Source: SpSt-501 sp037481615
Lineage (GTDB): Bacteria > Desulfobacterota > Desulfobacteria > Desulfobacterales > SpSt-501
Length of the DNA stretch: 64,000 bases
Strand: one strand, 5' to 3'
Assembly: GCA_037481615.1 (NCBI GenBank)
Contig: JBBFLI010000016.1
Shown here one piece after another: positions 7,804 through 16,656 of the stretch (positions within the stretch are counted from its first letter, which is position 1; each line of letters opens with the position of its first letter). The translations under genes were made by a program, and so were the position numbers. The notes below the pieces were generated by a model. It searched no databases. It saw only the letters and a list, made by a program, of their open reading frames with translations, and was not told where the DNA came from.

Positions 7804-10800
7804 CCCTCCCCCTTTCCCCCCCGGGCGAGATGGCCGAAGGGCCGTTTCCAGGCATCCCGCAGATCCTCGAGCCCGACCGCCAGGGCGACTTCGCCCCCGG
7901 GGCCCCGGATCTCGAGCCGCGGCTCACGCAGGACCTCCCCGATGCAGGCGACCGGCAGCCCCCGCAGACGCTCCTCGATCTCCTCTCGCCGCTCCGGCGC
8001 CGCGGTGAAGAGGAACCGGCCGGCCGACTCGGAGAACAGCAGCGTGTCCAGGCGGCGGACCCCTTCGGCGGGGACGTCGCGCGTTTCGACCCGCAGGCCG
8101 AGGCCGCCGGCGATGGCGATCAGGGCGAGGTGCACGGCGAGCCCGCCGCGGTAAATGCCATGCAGGGAGGCGATCCGCTCCTCGCGCACGAGGGCGGCGA
8201 TCGCCCGGTAGAGCGGGAGGAACTCGGCGCAGCGTACCTGGGGAACGCGGAGCCCGGTGTACCCCAGGTGCCGGTAGTACTCGGAAGCCCCCAGCTCGTC
8301 GCGGGTGACGCCGGCGACGAAGAGGAGATCCCCGGCGATCTTGACGTCGGGGCTCACGCAGCGCCGGATGTCTTCCACGACGGAGATCGTCGAGAACTGC
8401 ATCGTCTCCAGGGCCGACACTTTGTGCCTTTCGCCGTAGCGGCCGGGAAGATGGCCGTCCACGTACATGCTGTCCTTTCCGGAAAGGAGCGGAATCCCGT
8501 AAGCGAGGCAGGTCTCCTTGAGCGCGCGACAGGCGCGCACGAGCTGGGCGGCCTTGAAGCGGCCGTCGGGGTTTCCGACCGGGTCGTACTGGATGCTCGG
8601 CCAGCAGAAGTTGTCGACCCCCCCCACATGATCGGGGTCCCCCCCCACGGCGAGGACCCGGCGAAAGGCTTCGTCGATCGTGCAGGCGGTCATCGCGTAG
8701 GCGTCAATGCGCGAATAGAAGGGCAGGATCGCCTGGGCGTAGGCGAGCCCCCGCCGGGAAGAGAGCAGCGGTCTCAAGACCGCGGCGTCGGCCGGCACAT
8801 CCCGGCTCACGCCGACGAGCGGCTTGATGACGCTTCCCCCCTGGACCTCGTGGTCGTACTGCCGCGGGATCCACTCCGTCGAGGCGAGGTTCGGGCCGGC
8901 GAGCAGATCGAGGAGCAACCGCGACAGGTCCTCGGGCTCGCCGAGGACGGGCTCTGCGAGACCGCGCCGTTCGGGGGGGATCCACTCGGCCTCGAATTCC
9001 CATTGCGGGAACCCGGCCCGCAGGAGATCGAGGTCGACGTAGGCGCAGGTTTCGCCTTCATAGGTGATGTGGAGCTTGCCGCTGTCCGTGTAGCGGCCGA
9101 TGACCGTGCTTTCGACCCCGTGCAGTCGCGACAGCTCGAGGAAACGGCCGACGTCTTCGGGCCGCACGGCCACGGTCATGCGCTCCTGGGACTCCGAGAC
9201 CCAGATCTCCCAGGGGTCGAGGCCCGCGTACTTGAGGGGGACTTTCTCGAGGGCCACCTCGGCGCCGTTGGCGAAGCGCGCCGATTCGCCGATCGAGGAG
9301 GAAAGCCCGCCGCCGCCGTTGTCGGTGATGAAACGGATCAGGCCCTCGTCGCGCGCCTCGAGCAGGAAGTCGTGCATCTTCTTCTGCGTGTAGGGGTCCC
9401 CGATCTGGACGTGACCCGCCGGGGTGTGCTCGGAGAACACCTCCGAGGATGCCGTCACCCCGTGAATGCCGTCCTTGCCCACGCGTCCGCCGCACATGAC
9501 GATCAGGTCCCCGGCGGTGGTCGTCTTCTGTTCGGAGGGCTCGCCGGCAACGCGAGCCGGCATGAGCCCGACCGCCGTCACGAAGACCAGGCACTTGCCC
9601 ATGTAGCCGGGGTCGAAGAGAACCTGGCCGAAGACGGTCGGGATGCCGCTCTTGTTGCCGCCGTCGCGCACCCCCTCGACGACCCCGTCCAGCAGCCGCC
9701 GGGGGTGGAGGCGCGGGCGCAGGGGGCCGGCGTAGTCCCGGGGGCCCACACAGAACCCCCAGCCGCCGAGGATCAGTTTCGCGCCTCGGCCGGTGCCGAG
9801 CGGGTCGCGGTAGACGCCCACGATCCCGGTGATCGCCCCGCCGTAGGCCTCCATGTTCGAGGGCGAGTTGTGCGTCTCGCCGGTGATCACGTAGTAGTGC
9901 TCGTCGTCCAGGCGGCCGGCGCCGGCGTTGTCCCAGAGCACGGAGACGACCCAGGGTTTCTCGCGCGCGATCGCCAGCGTGGGCTCTTCGATGTATGTCG
10001 CAAAGAGGCTGTCGATCGTCTCGACGACGTCCCCCCCCGCTTCGCGGTACTGGAAGCGGCCGCGGAAGGTGTTGTGGTTGCAGTGGTCGCTTCGCGCCTG
10101 GGAGATGTACTCGAGCTCGACGTCCGTCGGATCGGAGAGCCCCAAGGCGCGCCGGGCCTCCCGCACCCGGGGGTCCTGGAAATAGGCGCGGATGACGGGG
10201 ACGTCCCGGGGGTGCAGCGCAAGGCCCCGCTCCCGGCTGATGCGCAAGAGCTCCTCGTCCGTCGCGACCGGGATGGAGCCGACGGTCGGTCGGCGCTCAA
10301 GGCGCACGCGGGGGACGACGAGCCCGACCCCCTTTTCCGGGTCCCACTCCGCGGCCGCCCACAGACGCCATTGCTGGATGAGATCGTTGGCCAACAGCTC
10401 GGAGGCGATCCGCTCGAGATCGCGGCGCGAGGCCTGCCGGGCCTCGATGCAGTAACGCTTCGAGGTGTAGACCGCCTCCCCGGGGGAAAGCCTGCGGCCG
10501 AGGAGGTCCTCGATCGCCTCGACCGCGGTCGCCCCGGCGTTGTCGCGCACACCGGGCCGCAGCCCCACCCAGAGGACCCAGTCCGCGGGCAGCGCGAGGG
10601 TGCCGAAGGCGGAGCGCTGGGTTACGGGGTTGGTGAAGATTTCCCGCCGCAGGCGTTCGAGCTCTTCGGCCGAGAACGCCGCATCCAGCATGAGGATCTG
10701 CACCGTGCGGATGCGTCGGGTCTCGATGCCGAAATACTCGCGGGCTTTTCGCCGCAGGGCCTCGCCTTCGGCGTCGACCAACTCCGGGTGAAGGGCGATC

Positions 10801-10817
10801 TCCAGTCGGGCGGGCAT
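7800..10817 (-). CDS. purL: Phosphoribosylformylglycinamidine synthase, synthetase subunit with fused PurS-like region
   Basis: A 1005-residue FGAM synthase subunit using ATP and ammonia from PurQ. About the first 170 residues contain two PurS-like repeats (one around residues 1-70, one around 80-165), replacing the separate PurS of small-PurL systems. The AIR-synthase-type catalytic core follows, with YISQARSDHCNHNTF (metal/active-site His), GETHNSPSNMEAYGGAITG and a second half with LSGKDSMYVDG. It lacks the fused C-terminal glutaminase of large PurL; that activity is the overlapping purQ. It begins 14 nt after rseP. Confidence 0.93.
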   Translation of the reverse strand: MPARLEIALHPELVDAEGEALRRKAREYFGIETRRIRTVQILMLDAAFSAEELERLRREIFTNPVTQRSAFGTLALPADWVLWVGLRPGVRDNAGATAVEAIEDLLGRRLSPGEAVYTSKRYCIEARQASRRDLERIASELLANDLIQQWRLWAAAEWDPEKGVGLVVPRVRLERRPTVGSIPVATDEELLRISRERGLALHPRDVPVIRAYFQDPRVREARRALGLSDPTDVELEYISQARSDHCNHNTFRGRFQYREAGGDVVETIDSLFATYIEEPTLAIAREKPWVVSVLWDNAGAGRLDDEHYYVITGETHNSPSNMEAYGGAITGIVGVYRDPLGTGRGAKLILGGWGFCVGPRDYAGPLRPRLHPRRLLDGVVEGVRDGGNKSGIPTVFGQVLFDPGYMGKCLVFVTAVGLMPARVAGEPSEQKTTTAGDLIVMCGGRVGKDGIHGVTASSEVFSEHTPAGHVQIGDPYTQKKMHDFLLEARDEGLIRFITDNGGGGLSSSIGESARFANGAEVALEKVPLKYAGLDPWEIWVSESQERMTVAVRPEDVGRFLELSRLHGVESTVIGRYTDSGKLHITYEGETCAYVDLDLLRAGFPQWEFEAEWIPPERRGLAEPVLGEPEDLSRLLLDLLAGPNLASTEWIPRQYDHEVQGGSVIKPLVGVSRDVPADAAVLRPLLSSRRGLAYAQAILPFYSRIDAYAMTACTIDEAFRRVLAVGGDPDHVGGVDNFCWPSIQYDPVGNPDGRFKAAQLVRACRALKETCLAYGIPLLSGKDSMYVDGHLPGRYGERHKVSALETMQFSTISVVEDIRRCVSPDVKIAGDLLFVAGVTRDELGASEYYRHLGYTGLRVPQVRCAEFLPLYRAIAALVREERIASLHGIYRGGLAVHLALIAIAGGLGLRVETRDVPAEGVRRLDTLLFSESAGRFLFTAAPERREEIEERLRGLPVACIGEVLREPRLEIRGPGGEVALAVGLEDLRDAWKRPFGHLARGGKGEG

Positions 10818-10830
10818 CGGGCGAACCCTT

Positions 10831-11901
10831 TCAGGAGCTGAAGAAGAGCCGGGTGATGTCGTTGTAGAAGACGAGAATCATCAGCATGATCAGGAGCACC
10901 ATCCCCACCTGCTGGGCGATTTCACGCACCTTGAGCCGGACAGGACGGCCGCGCACGGCCTCGATGGCGAAGAACAGGAGATGCCCTCCGTCCAGCACCG
11001 GGATCGGCAGGAGGTTGATGACGGCCAGGTTCACGCTGATGACGGCGATGAACTGAAAGAGGCTTGCGATCCCGGCCCGCGCCTGGTCGCCCGCCATCTG
11101 GGCGATCATGAGGGGGCCCCCGACCGTGTCGACGGGGAGGCCGCCCGTGAGCAGCTTGGCCACGATGCGCACCATGACGGCGACGATCCCGGCCGTCTGA
11201 CGCAGGCTCTCGGCGGCCGCCTCGACGATGCCGAGCGGGCGGGTTTCGACCGCACCGGCGCTGCCGATCCCGATGATGTAACGCGGCGTTTCCTCGCCCA
11301 GGAGGTTGCGTGTCATCGAGGGCTCGGGGGTGACCCGCAAAACCCGGCGGCTTCCCTCCCGTTCCACGGTGATCGCGATTTCCCGGCCGAGGCTGCCGTG
11401 GATGCGGTCGGCCATGGCTTCCCAGGAGTCGACCGGCATCCCGTCGACGGCCAGCACGCGGTCTCCGGGCTCGAATCCCGCCGACCGCGCCGGCGAGGGG
11501 TCCCGGACCATCCCGATCACCGGCTGCAGGATCGTGATTCCCGCGGCGAAGGCGATCACCCAGAAGATCAGCAGCGCGAGCAGGATGTTGAAAAAGGGGC
11601 CGGCGAAGACGATCAGCATCCGCTGCAGGACGGGCTTGTGGGTGAAGGAGAGCGGGATCTGCTCCGGGGGGAGCTCCTCGTCGGGTTCCTCGCCCACCAT
11701 CTTCACGTAACCGCCGAGCGGGAGAAGCGAAATGCGGTAATCGGTCAGCCCCAGTTTCCGGCCGAAAATCCGCGGGCCGAAGCCGAGGGAGAATTTCTCG
11801 ACTCCGACGCCGAAGAGCCGGGCCGTGAGGAAGTGGCCGAACTCGTGGAAGAAGATGAGGATGCCGAGAACGATCAAAAAGGCGAAGAGGCTGTGTCCCA
11901 T
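10831..11901 (-). CDS. rseP: Site-2 zinc metalloprotease RseP
   Basis: A 356-residue inner-membrane intramembrane protease that cleaves anti-sigma factors and clears signal-peptide remnants. The zinc motif HEFGH is at residues 19-23 in the first transmembrane helix, and the second metal-ligand motif NLLPIPVLDGGHL lies in a C-terminal helix. A single PDZ domain lies between (about residues 125-200, PARSAGFEPGDRVLAVDG). It follows dxr in the conserved uppS-cdsA-dxr-rseP order. Most gammaproteobacterial homologues have two PDZ domains; the single one here fits the shorter length. Confidence 0.93.
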   Translation of the reverse strand: MGHSLFAFLIVLGILIFFHEFGHFLTARLFGVGVEKFSLGFGPRIFGRKLGLTDYRISLLPLGGYVKMVGEEPDEELPPEQIPLSFTHKPVLQRMLIVFAGPFFNILLALLIFWVIAFAAGITILQPVIGMVRDPSPARSAGFEPGDRVLAVDGMPVDSWEAMADRIHGSLGREIAITVEREGSRRVLRVTPEPSMTRNLLGEETPRYIIGIGSAGAVETRPLGIVEAAAESLRQTAGIVAVMVRIVAKLLTGGLPVDTVGGPLMIAQMAGDQARAGIASLFQFIAVISVNLAVINLLPIPVLDGGHLLFFAIEAVRGRPVRLKVREIAQQVGMVLLIMLMILVFYNDITRLFFSS

Positions 11902-11968
11902 AACGTTCCTCGGTATGCCACCCCCGGGCGGTCGGTTTCCGATCTATAGGACCCGCGATGAGGGGGGG

Positions 11969-13132
11969 TCAAGCCCGGTGTATGTCGATCCATTCCTGCG
12001 CCGCAACGCGCGCCTCCCGGTCGGCGGCGAGCACCGCCTCGAGCGTCTCCCCGGCCTCGGCGGGGCGCCGCCGCAGGGCGTACTCGACGACCCGGGCGAT
12101 GTCGGTGAAGCCGATGCGCCGGTCGAGAAAGGCGCCCACGGCCACTTCGTTCGCGGCGTTCAGCACGGCGGGGGCGGTCCCCCCCGTGCGGGCGGCTTCG
12201 AGGGCGAGCGCCAGGCAGGGAAACCGGCCGGGTTCCGGCGCGGAAAAAGAAAGCTCGAGCCCGCGGGCGAAGGCGGGCAGCGGCTGGCCGAGCGGCAGCC
12301 GCTCGGGGTGGGAGAGCGCGTAGGCGATGGCCGCGGCCATGTCCGGCACCCCCAGTTGCGCCATCACGCTTCCGTCCCGCAAGGCGACCATCGAGTGAAC
12401 GATGCTCTGGGGGTGGATCACGACCTCGATCTTCTCCGCCGGGACGGAGAAAAGGCGCATCGCCTCGATCACCTCCAGCCCCTTGTTCATGAGCGTCGCC
12501 GAGTCGACGGTGATCTTGGGCCCCATCGACCAGTTCGGATGCCGCAGCGCCTCCTCGGGGGTCACGCTCCCGAGGCTTGCCGCGGGGCGGTCGCGGAAAG
12601 GCCCGCCCGAAGCGGTGAGCAGGATCCGCTCCAGATCCTCCGACGGGCGGCCCTCCAAGCACTGGAAGACGGCGCTGTGCTCGCTGTCGACCGGCAGAAG
12701 CCGCGCGCCGCACGCGGCGGCCCGCCGAGCGACGATCCCCCCGGCCATGACCAGGGTTTCCTTGTTGGCGATCGCGACCGTCTTGCCGGCCTCGACGGCG
12801 GCAAGCGTCGGCCCCAGCCCCGCCGCCCCGACGACGGCGTTGAGCGTGACATCCGCCGACTCCCAGGCGGCGACCCGCCGGTAGCCTTCCTCACCGCAAA
12901 AGATCCGTGTCCGCAGGCCCGCGGGGAGCCGGGCCGCGAGTTCGCGGGCCGTCGCTGCGTCGCCGACGGCGGCCGCTTCCGGCCGGAACGTGCGGATCTG
13001 CTCGGAGAGGAGCTCCACGTTGCGGTGCGCGGCGAGAGCACAGACGGCGAAGCGATCGGGGAAGCGCGCGACGATCCGCAGGGCGCTCCGGCCGATCGAG
13101 CCCGTCGATCCGAGGATGGAAAGCCGTTTCAT
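11969..13132 (-). CDS. dxr: 1-deoxy-D-xylulose 5-phosphate reductoisomerase
   Basis: Catalyses the second, committed step of the MEP isoprenoid pathway (DXP to MEP). With the start at 13132 the product has 387 residues and opens MKRLSILGSTGSIG, the NADPH-binding Rossmann start. The family motifs IANKETLVMAG, LLPVDSEHSAVFQ, LTASGGPF, MGPKITVDSATLMNKGLE and VIHPQSIVHSMV supply metal and substrate ligands. An ATG at 13147 would add five residues; homology favours 13132. It lies between cdsA and rseP on the same strand. Confidence 0.95.
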   Translation of the reverse strand: MKRLSILGSTGSIGRSALRIVARFPDRFAVCALAAHRNVELLSEQIRTFRPEAAAVGDAATARELAARLPAGLRTRIFCGEEGYRRVAAWESADVTLNAVVGAAGLGPTLAAVEAGKTVAIANKETLVMAGGIVARRAAACGARLLPVDSEHSAVFQCLEGRPSEDLERILLTASGGPFRDRPAASLGSVTPEEALRHPNWSMGPKITVDSATLMNKGLEVIEAMRLFSVPAEKIEVVIHPQSIVHSMVALRDGSVMAQLGVPDMAAAIAYALSHPERLPLGQPLPAFARGLELSFSAPEPGRFPCLALALEAARTGGTAPAVLNAANEVAVGAFLDRRIGFTDIARVVEYALRRRPAEAGETLEAVLAADREARVAAQEWIDIHRA

Positions 13133-13169
13133 GGCGTCCGGGGTCATCCTTCCGGGGGAGCGGCGATCG

Positions 13170-14006
13170 TCAGAGCGGGGCGAGGCAGAGACGGAGGCCG
13201 AAAGCGACGGGGGCGGCGAAGAGCAGCGCGTCCAGCCGGTCCAGGATCCCGCCGTGCCCGGGGAGAAGCGCGCCCGAGTCCTTGACCCCCGCCGCGCGTT
13301 TCCAGCAGGATTCGAAGAGATCCCCCGCCTGTCCCGCCAGGCCGACCAGCCCCCCGAGAAGCGCACCCCCCGCGCCGGGGATTTCGGGGAGAAAAATCAC
13401 CGTCCCCCCCCATCCCACGAGAAGGCTTGCGACGAGCCCCCCGAGGGCCCCTTCCCGGGTCTTTCCCGGGCTGATCGCCGGGGCGAGCTTGCGCTTGCCG
13501 AAGAGGTGGCCGACATAAAAGGCGGCCGAATCCCCGGCGAAGACCACCGCACAGGTGAGAAACACCCACACCATCCCCTGCGGCGCCGCACGCAGGGCGA
13601 TGAAGAGCGCGAGCGGGAGCGCAAGGTAACTCACCCCGAGCACTTGCCGCGCCGCCTCCTCCAAGGCCGACCGGTCGGAAGGGAAACGCCGCAGGCAGAG
13701 CGCCCCGCAGCAGACCAGGTGCAGGGTGGGGACGGCGAGCATCGCCGCCTCGTGACCGGAATGGGCGGCCGCGGCCAGAGCGACGGCCGCCGCGTAGCCC
13801 AAAAGACTCCCGGGATCGAGAAACCCCGCACGCCGCGCGCCCCGGGTGAGCCCCTGATATTCCCAAAGGCAGCCGAGGGCGGCGATCAGGCAGAGCAGGG
13901 AAAAGGCGATCCCGCCGGCGAGGACGCAGGCGACCAGCACCGCCAGGGCGGCAAGGGCCGTCCCCCAGCGCCGGGTGTGTTCCGCCGATCGCAACGCCTC
14001 GCGCAT
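13170..14006 (-). CDS. cdsA: Phosphatidate cytidylyltransferase
   Basis: An integral membrane enzyme that makes CDP-diacylglycerol from phosphatidate and CTP. The 278-residue product has about eight hydrophobic segments and a near-perfect CDS signature near the C-terminus: a KR pair, VKDSG, then LLPGHGGILDRLD. The start at 14006 follows an AAGGAGG site; an open frame upstream is ignored. It lies 22 nt after uppS. A second, unrelated CDP-DAG-synthase-like gene (Tam41-type) occurs at 51242-52192. Confidence 0.93.
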   Translation of the reverse strand: MREALRSAEHTRRWGTALAALAVLVACVLAGGIAFSLLCLIAALGCLWEYQGLTRGARRAGFLDPGSLLGYAAAVALAAAAHSGHEAAMLAVPTLHLVCCGALCLRRFPSDRSALEEAARQVLGVSYLALPLALFIALRAAPQGMVWVFLTCAVVFAGDSAAFYVGHLFGKRKLAPAISPGKTREGALGGLVASLLVGWGGTVIFLPEIPGAGGALLGGLVGLAGQAGDLFESCWKRAAGVKDSGALLPGHGGILDRLDALLFAAPVAFGLRLCLAPL

Positions 14007-14028
14007 GGGCCCCTCCTTGCCCCCCGCG

Positions 14029-14769
14029 TCAGACGCGGCCGAAACGCCGTTCGCGCCGCGCAAAAGCGTCCAGGATCTCCTCGAACTCGCGACGGCTGAA
14101 ATCGGGCCACAGGGTCGGGGTGACGAAGAGCTCCGTGTAGGCGATCTGCCAGAGAAGAAAGTTGCTGACCCGCATCTCGCCTCCGGTCCGGATCAACAGG
14201 TCGGGGTCGGGGACCCCCGCCGTGTCGAGGTGGAGGGCGAGCGTCTCCTCGCCGATCTCTTCCGGCCGGAGCCGTCCGGCCAGCACCGCCTCCGCGAGCC
14301 GGCGCGCCGCGCGGGCGATTTCATCTCTCCCGCCGTAGCTCAGGGCCAGGTGGAGCTGCAAGCCCCGGTTTTCCCGGGTTTCCTCGGCGACGCGCCGCAG
14401 GGCCTCGCGCACGTCGTCGGGCAGGGTCTCGATCCTTCCGATCGGGTGCAGGTGGATATCGTTCTGGACGAGCCCGTCGCGCTCTTTCTCGATGAACCGG
14501 CGCAGCAGCCCCATCAGCGCGTTCACTTCGCCCGCGGGTCGCTGCCAGTTTTCCGTGGAGAAAGCGTAGAGCGTGAGGTGGGCGATGCCCAGCTCCCGGC
14601 AGGCGCGCACCACCATGCGCACGGTGTCCGCGCCCTTCTCGTGGCCGGTGATGCGGGACATCAGCCGCCGGTTCGCCCAGCGGCCGTTTCCGTCCATGAT
14701 GATCGCGACATGTACCGGAAGGGCCGCCCCGGGGCCTCCGGAGGGGCGGGAGGCGTTCTCAGAACTCAA
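14029..14769 (-). CDS. uppS: Undecaprenyl diphosphate synthase
   Basis: A cis-prenyltransferase making the C55 carrier lipid for peptidoglycan and O-antigen synthesis. Motifs: VAIIMDGNGRWA (catalytic Asp), GHEKGADTVR, LTLYAFSTENW, ALSYGGRDEI, and PDLLIRTGGEMRVSNFLLWQIAYTE broken across the C-terminal half. The only workable start upstream of the catalytic Asp is a TTG at 14769, inside the last codons of frr, so initiation is probably coupled to frr translation. Length 246 residues, normal for the family. Confidence 0.94.
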   Translation of the reverse strand: MSSENASRPSGGPGAALPVHVAIIMDGNGRWANRRLMSRITGHEKGADTVRMVVRACRELGIAHLTLYAFSTENWQRPAGEVNALMGLLRRFIEKERDGLVQNDIHLHPIGRIETLPDDVREALRRVAEETRENRGLQLHLALSYGGRDEIARAARRLAEAVLAGRLRPEEIGEETLALHLDTAGVPDPDLLIRTGGEMRVSNFLLWQIAYTELFVTPTLWPDFSRREFEEILDAFARRERRFGRV

Positions 14770-15316
14770 GGATCTCTTTCTCTTTTTCTTTGAAACAGCG
14801 ATCGACGAGCTCGGTGTGCTCGTCGGTCATCTTCTGGATCTTCTCCTGGGCCTTGAACGCCTCGTCCTCCGAAATGCCGCCGTCCTTTTTCAAGGCCTTC
14901 ACCCGCTCATTGGCCTCGCGGCGGATGTTGCGGATGGAGACCTTGTGCTCCTCGCAGATCTTGTTCACGAGCTTGACGAGTTCCTTGCGCCGCTGCTCGG
15001 TGAGCGGCGGCACGGAGATGCGGATCAGCTTGCCGTCGCTCGTCGGCGTCAGACCCAGGTCGGCCTTGAGGATCGCCTTTTCGATCTCCTTGATGACCGA
15101 GGCGTCCCAGGGCTGGATGGTGATCAGCCGGCTCTCGGGCACGGCGAGCGTCGCCAGCTGCTGCAGCGGGGTGAGGCTTCCGTAGTAGTCGACCTTCACG
15201 CCGTCGAGCAGGGAGAGCGAAGCCCTCCCCGTGCGCAACCGTTTGAGATCGCGTTTCAGATCCTCGATCGCCTTCTCCATGCCCTGCCGCGCCTCGCGGT
15301 AGATGTCTTCGATCAT
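14759..15316 (-). CDS. frr: Ribosome recycling factor
   Basis: A 185-residue protein that splits post-termination ribosomes with EF-G. The all-helical domain I contains DLKRLRTGRASLSLLDGVKVDYYG and the C-terminal RRKELVKLVNKICEEHKVSIRNIRREAN region typical of RRF (given here in overlapping parts). It sits between pyrH and uppS, the standard tsf-pyrH-frr-uppS order. Confidence 0.95.
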   Translation of the reverse strand: MIEDIYREARQGMEKAIEDLKRDLKRLRTGRASLSLLDGVKVDYYGSLTPLQQLATLAVPESRLITIQPWDASVIKEIEKAILKADLGLTPTSDGKLIRISVPPLTEQRRKELVKLVNKICEEHKVSIRNIRREANERVKALKKDGGISEDEAFKAQEKIQKMTDEHTELVDRCFKEKEKEILEF

Positions 15317-15340
15317 GGCTCGCGTTCAACCTCCCGCCTC

Positions 15341-16063
15341 TCAGGGGTGGATACGGGTTCCGACGTCCTCGCCGCAGACGACGCGGCGGATGTTGCCCGG
15401 GGTCTTCAACCGGAAAACGGCGAGCGGCAGGTCGTTGTCCATGGCGAGCGAAATGGCCGTCATGTCCATGATCTTGAGCTGCCGCTCGAGCACCTCCATG
15501 AAGCTCACCGAAGGCAGCAAGCGGGCATGGGGATCCGTCGCCGGATCGCGGTCGTAGACGCCGTCGACCTTGGTCGCTTTGAGCAGGATCTCCGCGTGGA
15601 TCTCCTGGCCCCGCAGGACGGCGGCCGTGTCGGTCGTGAAGTAGGGGTTGCCGGTGCCGGCGGCGAAGATCACGACCCGCCCCTTCTCCAAGTGCCGGAT
15701 CGCCCGCCGCAGGATGTAGGGTTCGGCCACCTGGTGCATGCCGATCGCCGTCTGGACGCGCGTCGGGACTCCCTTCTTCTCGAGCGCGTCCTGGAGGGCA
15801 AGGCTGTTGATCACCGTCGCCAGCATGCCCATGTGGTCGGCGGAGGTCCGGTCCATGCCGTAGGAGCTGGCGGCGATGCCGCGGAAGATGTTGCCGCCTC
15901 CGACGACGACCGCGGTCTGGACGCCGAGCCGCACGATGCCGCGGAGCTCCTCGGCGACGAAGCGGATCATCTCCGGGCTGATGCCGAACTCCTGCTCGCC
16001 CATCAGGGCTTCGCCGCTGATCTTGACGATGACCCGCCGGTAACGGGGTCCCTCCACGCTCAC
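15341..16063 (-). CDS. pyrH: Uridylate kinase
   Basis: A bacterial UMP kinase of the amino-acid kinase superfamily, 240 residues. Motifs include VIVKISGEALMG, VVVGGGNIFRG and FAAGTGNPYFTTDTAA. The start is a GTG at 16063 that overlaps the tsf stop (GTGA), implying translational coupling. A second in-frame GTG two codons later is possible. Confidence 0.95.
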   Translation of the reverse strand: MSVEGPRYRRVIVKISGEALMGEQEFGISPEMIRFVAEELRGIVRLGVQTAVVVGGGNIFRGIAASSYGMDRTSADHMGMLATVINSLALQDALEKKGVPTRVQTAIGMHQVAEPYILRRAIRHLEKGRVVIFAAGTGNPYFTTDTAAVLRGQEIHAEILLKATKVDGVYDRDPATDPHARLLPSVSFMEVLERQLKIMDMTAISLAMDNDLPLAVFRLKTPGNIRRVVCGEDVGTRIHP

Positions 16064-16656
16064 TCCCCCACCTGCATGCGCACGAAGCGACGGATGGTGA
16101 TGTTTTCGCCGATCTTGGCGATCATCTCGTTCAAGAGATCGGCGATCGTGATGTCGGGGTTGCGCACATAGCGCTGCTGCAGGAGGCAGTTGTCTTCGTA
16201 GAACTTCTTCAGCTTGCCCTCGACGATCTTCTCGATCACCTTGTCCGGCTTGCCCGTCTCCTTCGCCTGGGCGGTGTAGATTTCGCGTTCCTTGGCGATG
16301 ACCTCGGCGGCGATGTCCTCGGGGCGGACCCCGAGGGGGTTGGCGGCCGCGATGTGCATCGCGAGGTTGCGCGCGAATTCCTGGAACTGCTCGTTCTTGG
16401 CGACGAAATCGGTCTCGCAGTCGACCTCGACCAGGACCCCGAGCTTGCCGCCGTGGTGGATGTAGGCGGCGATCGTCCCCTCCGCCGTCGCCCGTCCCGC
16501 CCGCTTCTGCGCCGTCGCCAGCCCCTTCTTGCGCAGGACCTCGACCGCCCGCGTGAGGTCGCCGCCGGCGGCGGCGAGCGCCTCCTTGCAGTCCATCATC
16601 CCCGCCCCGGTCTTCTCCCGGAGTTCCTTGACCAGCTTGGCACTGATCTCGCTCAT
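16060..16656 (-). CDS. tsf: Elongation factor Ts
   Basis: Guanine-nucleotide exchange factor for EF-Tu, 198 residues. Begins MSEISAKLVKELREKTGAGM, with the classic TGAGMMDCKEAL UBA-like N-terminus and the VEVDCETDFVAKN core signature. It is of the short type, with a reduced dimerisation region. The ATG at 16656 overlaps the rpsB stop (ATGA) and follows a GGAGG site; the open frame upstream only shadows rpsB. Confidence 0.95.
   Translation of the reverse strand: MSEISAKLVKELREKTGAGMMDCKEALAAAGGDLTRAVEVLRKKGLATAQKRAGRATAEGTIAAYIHHGGKLGVLVEVDCETDFVAKNEQFQEFARNLAMHIAAANPLGVRPEDIAAEVIAKEREIYTAQAKETGKPDKVIEKIVEGKLKKFYEDNCLLQQRYVRNPDITIADLLNEMIAKIGENITIRRFVRMQVGE

Noticed and set aside
7830..10841. 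1003-codon plus-strand open frame opposite purL
   Set aside because: Antisense shadow produced by codon bias; purL on the other strand is unambiguous.
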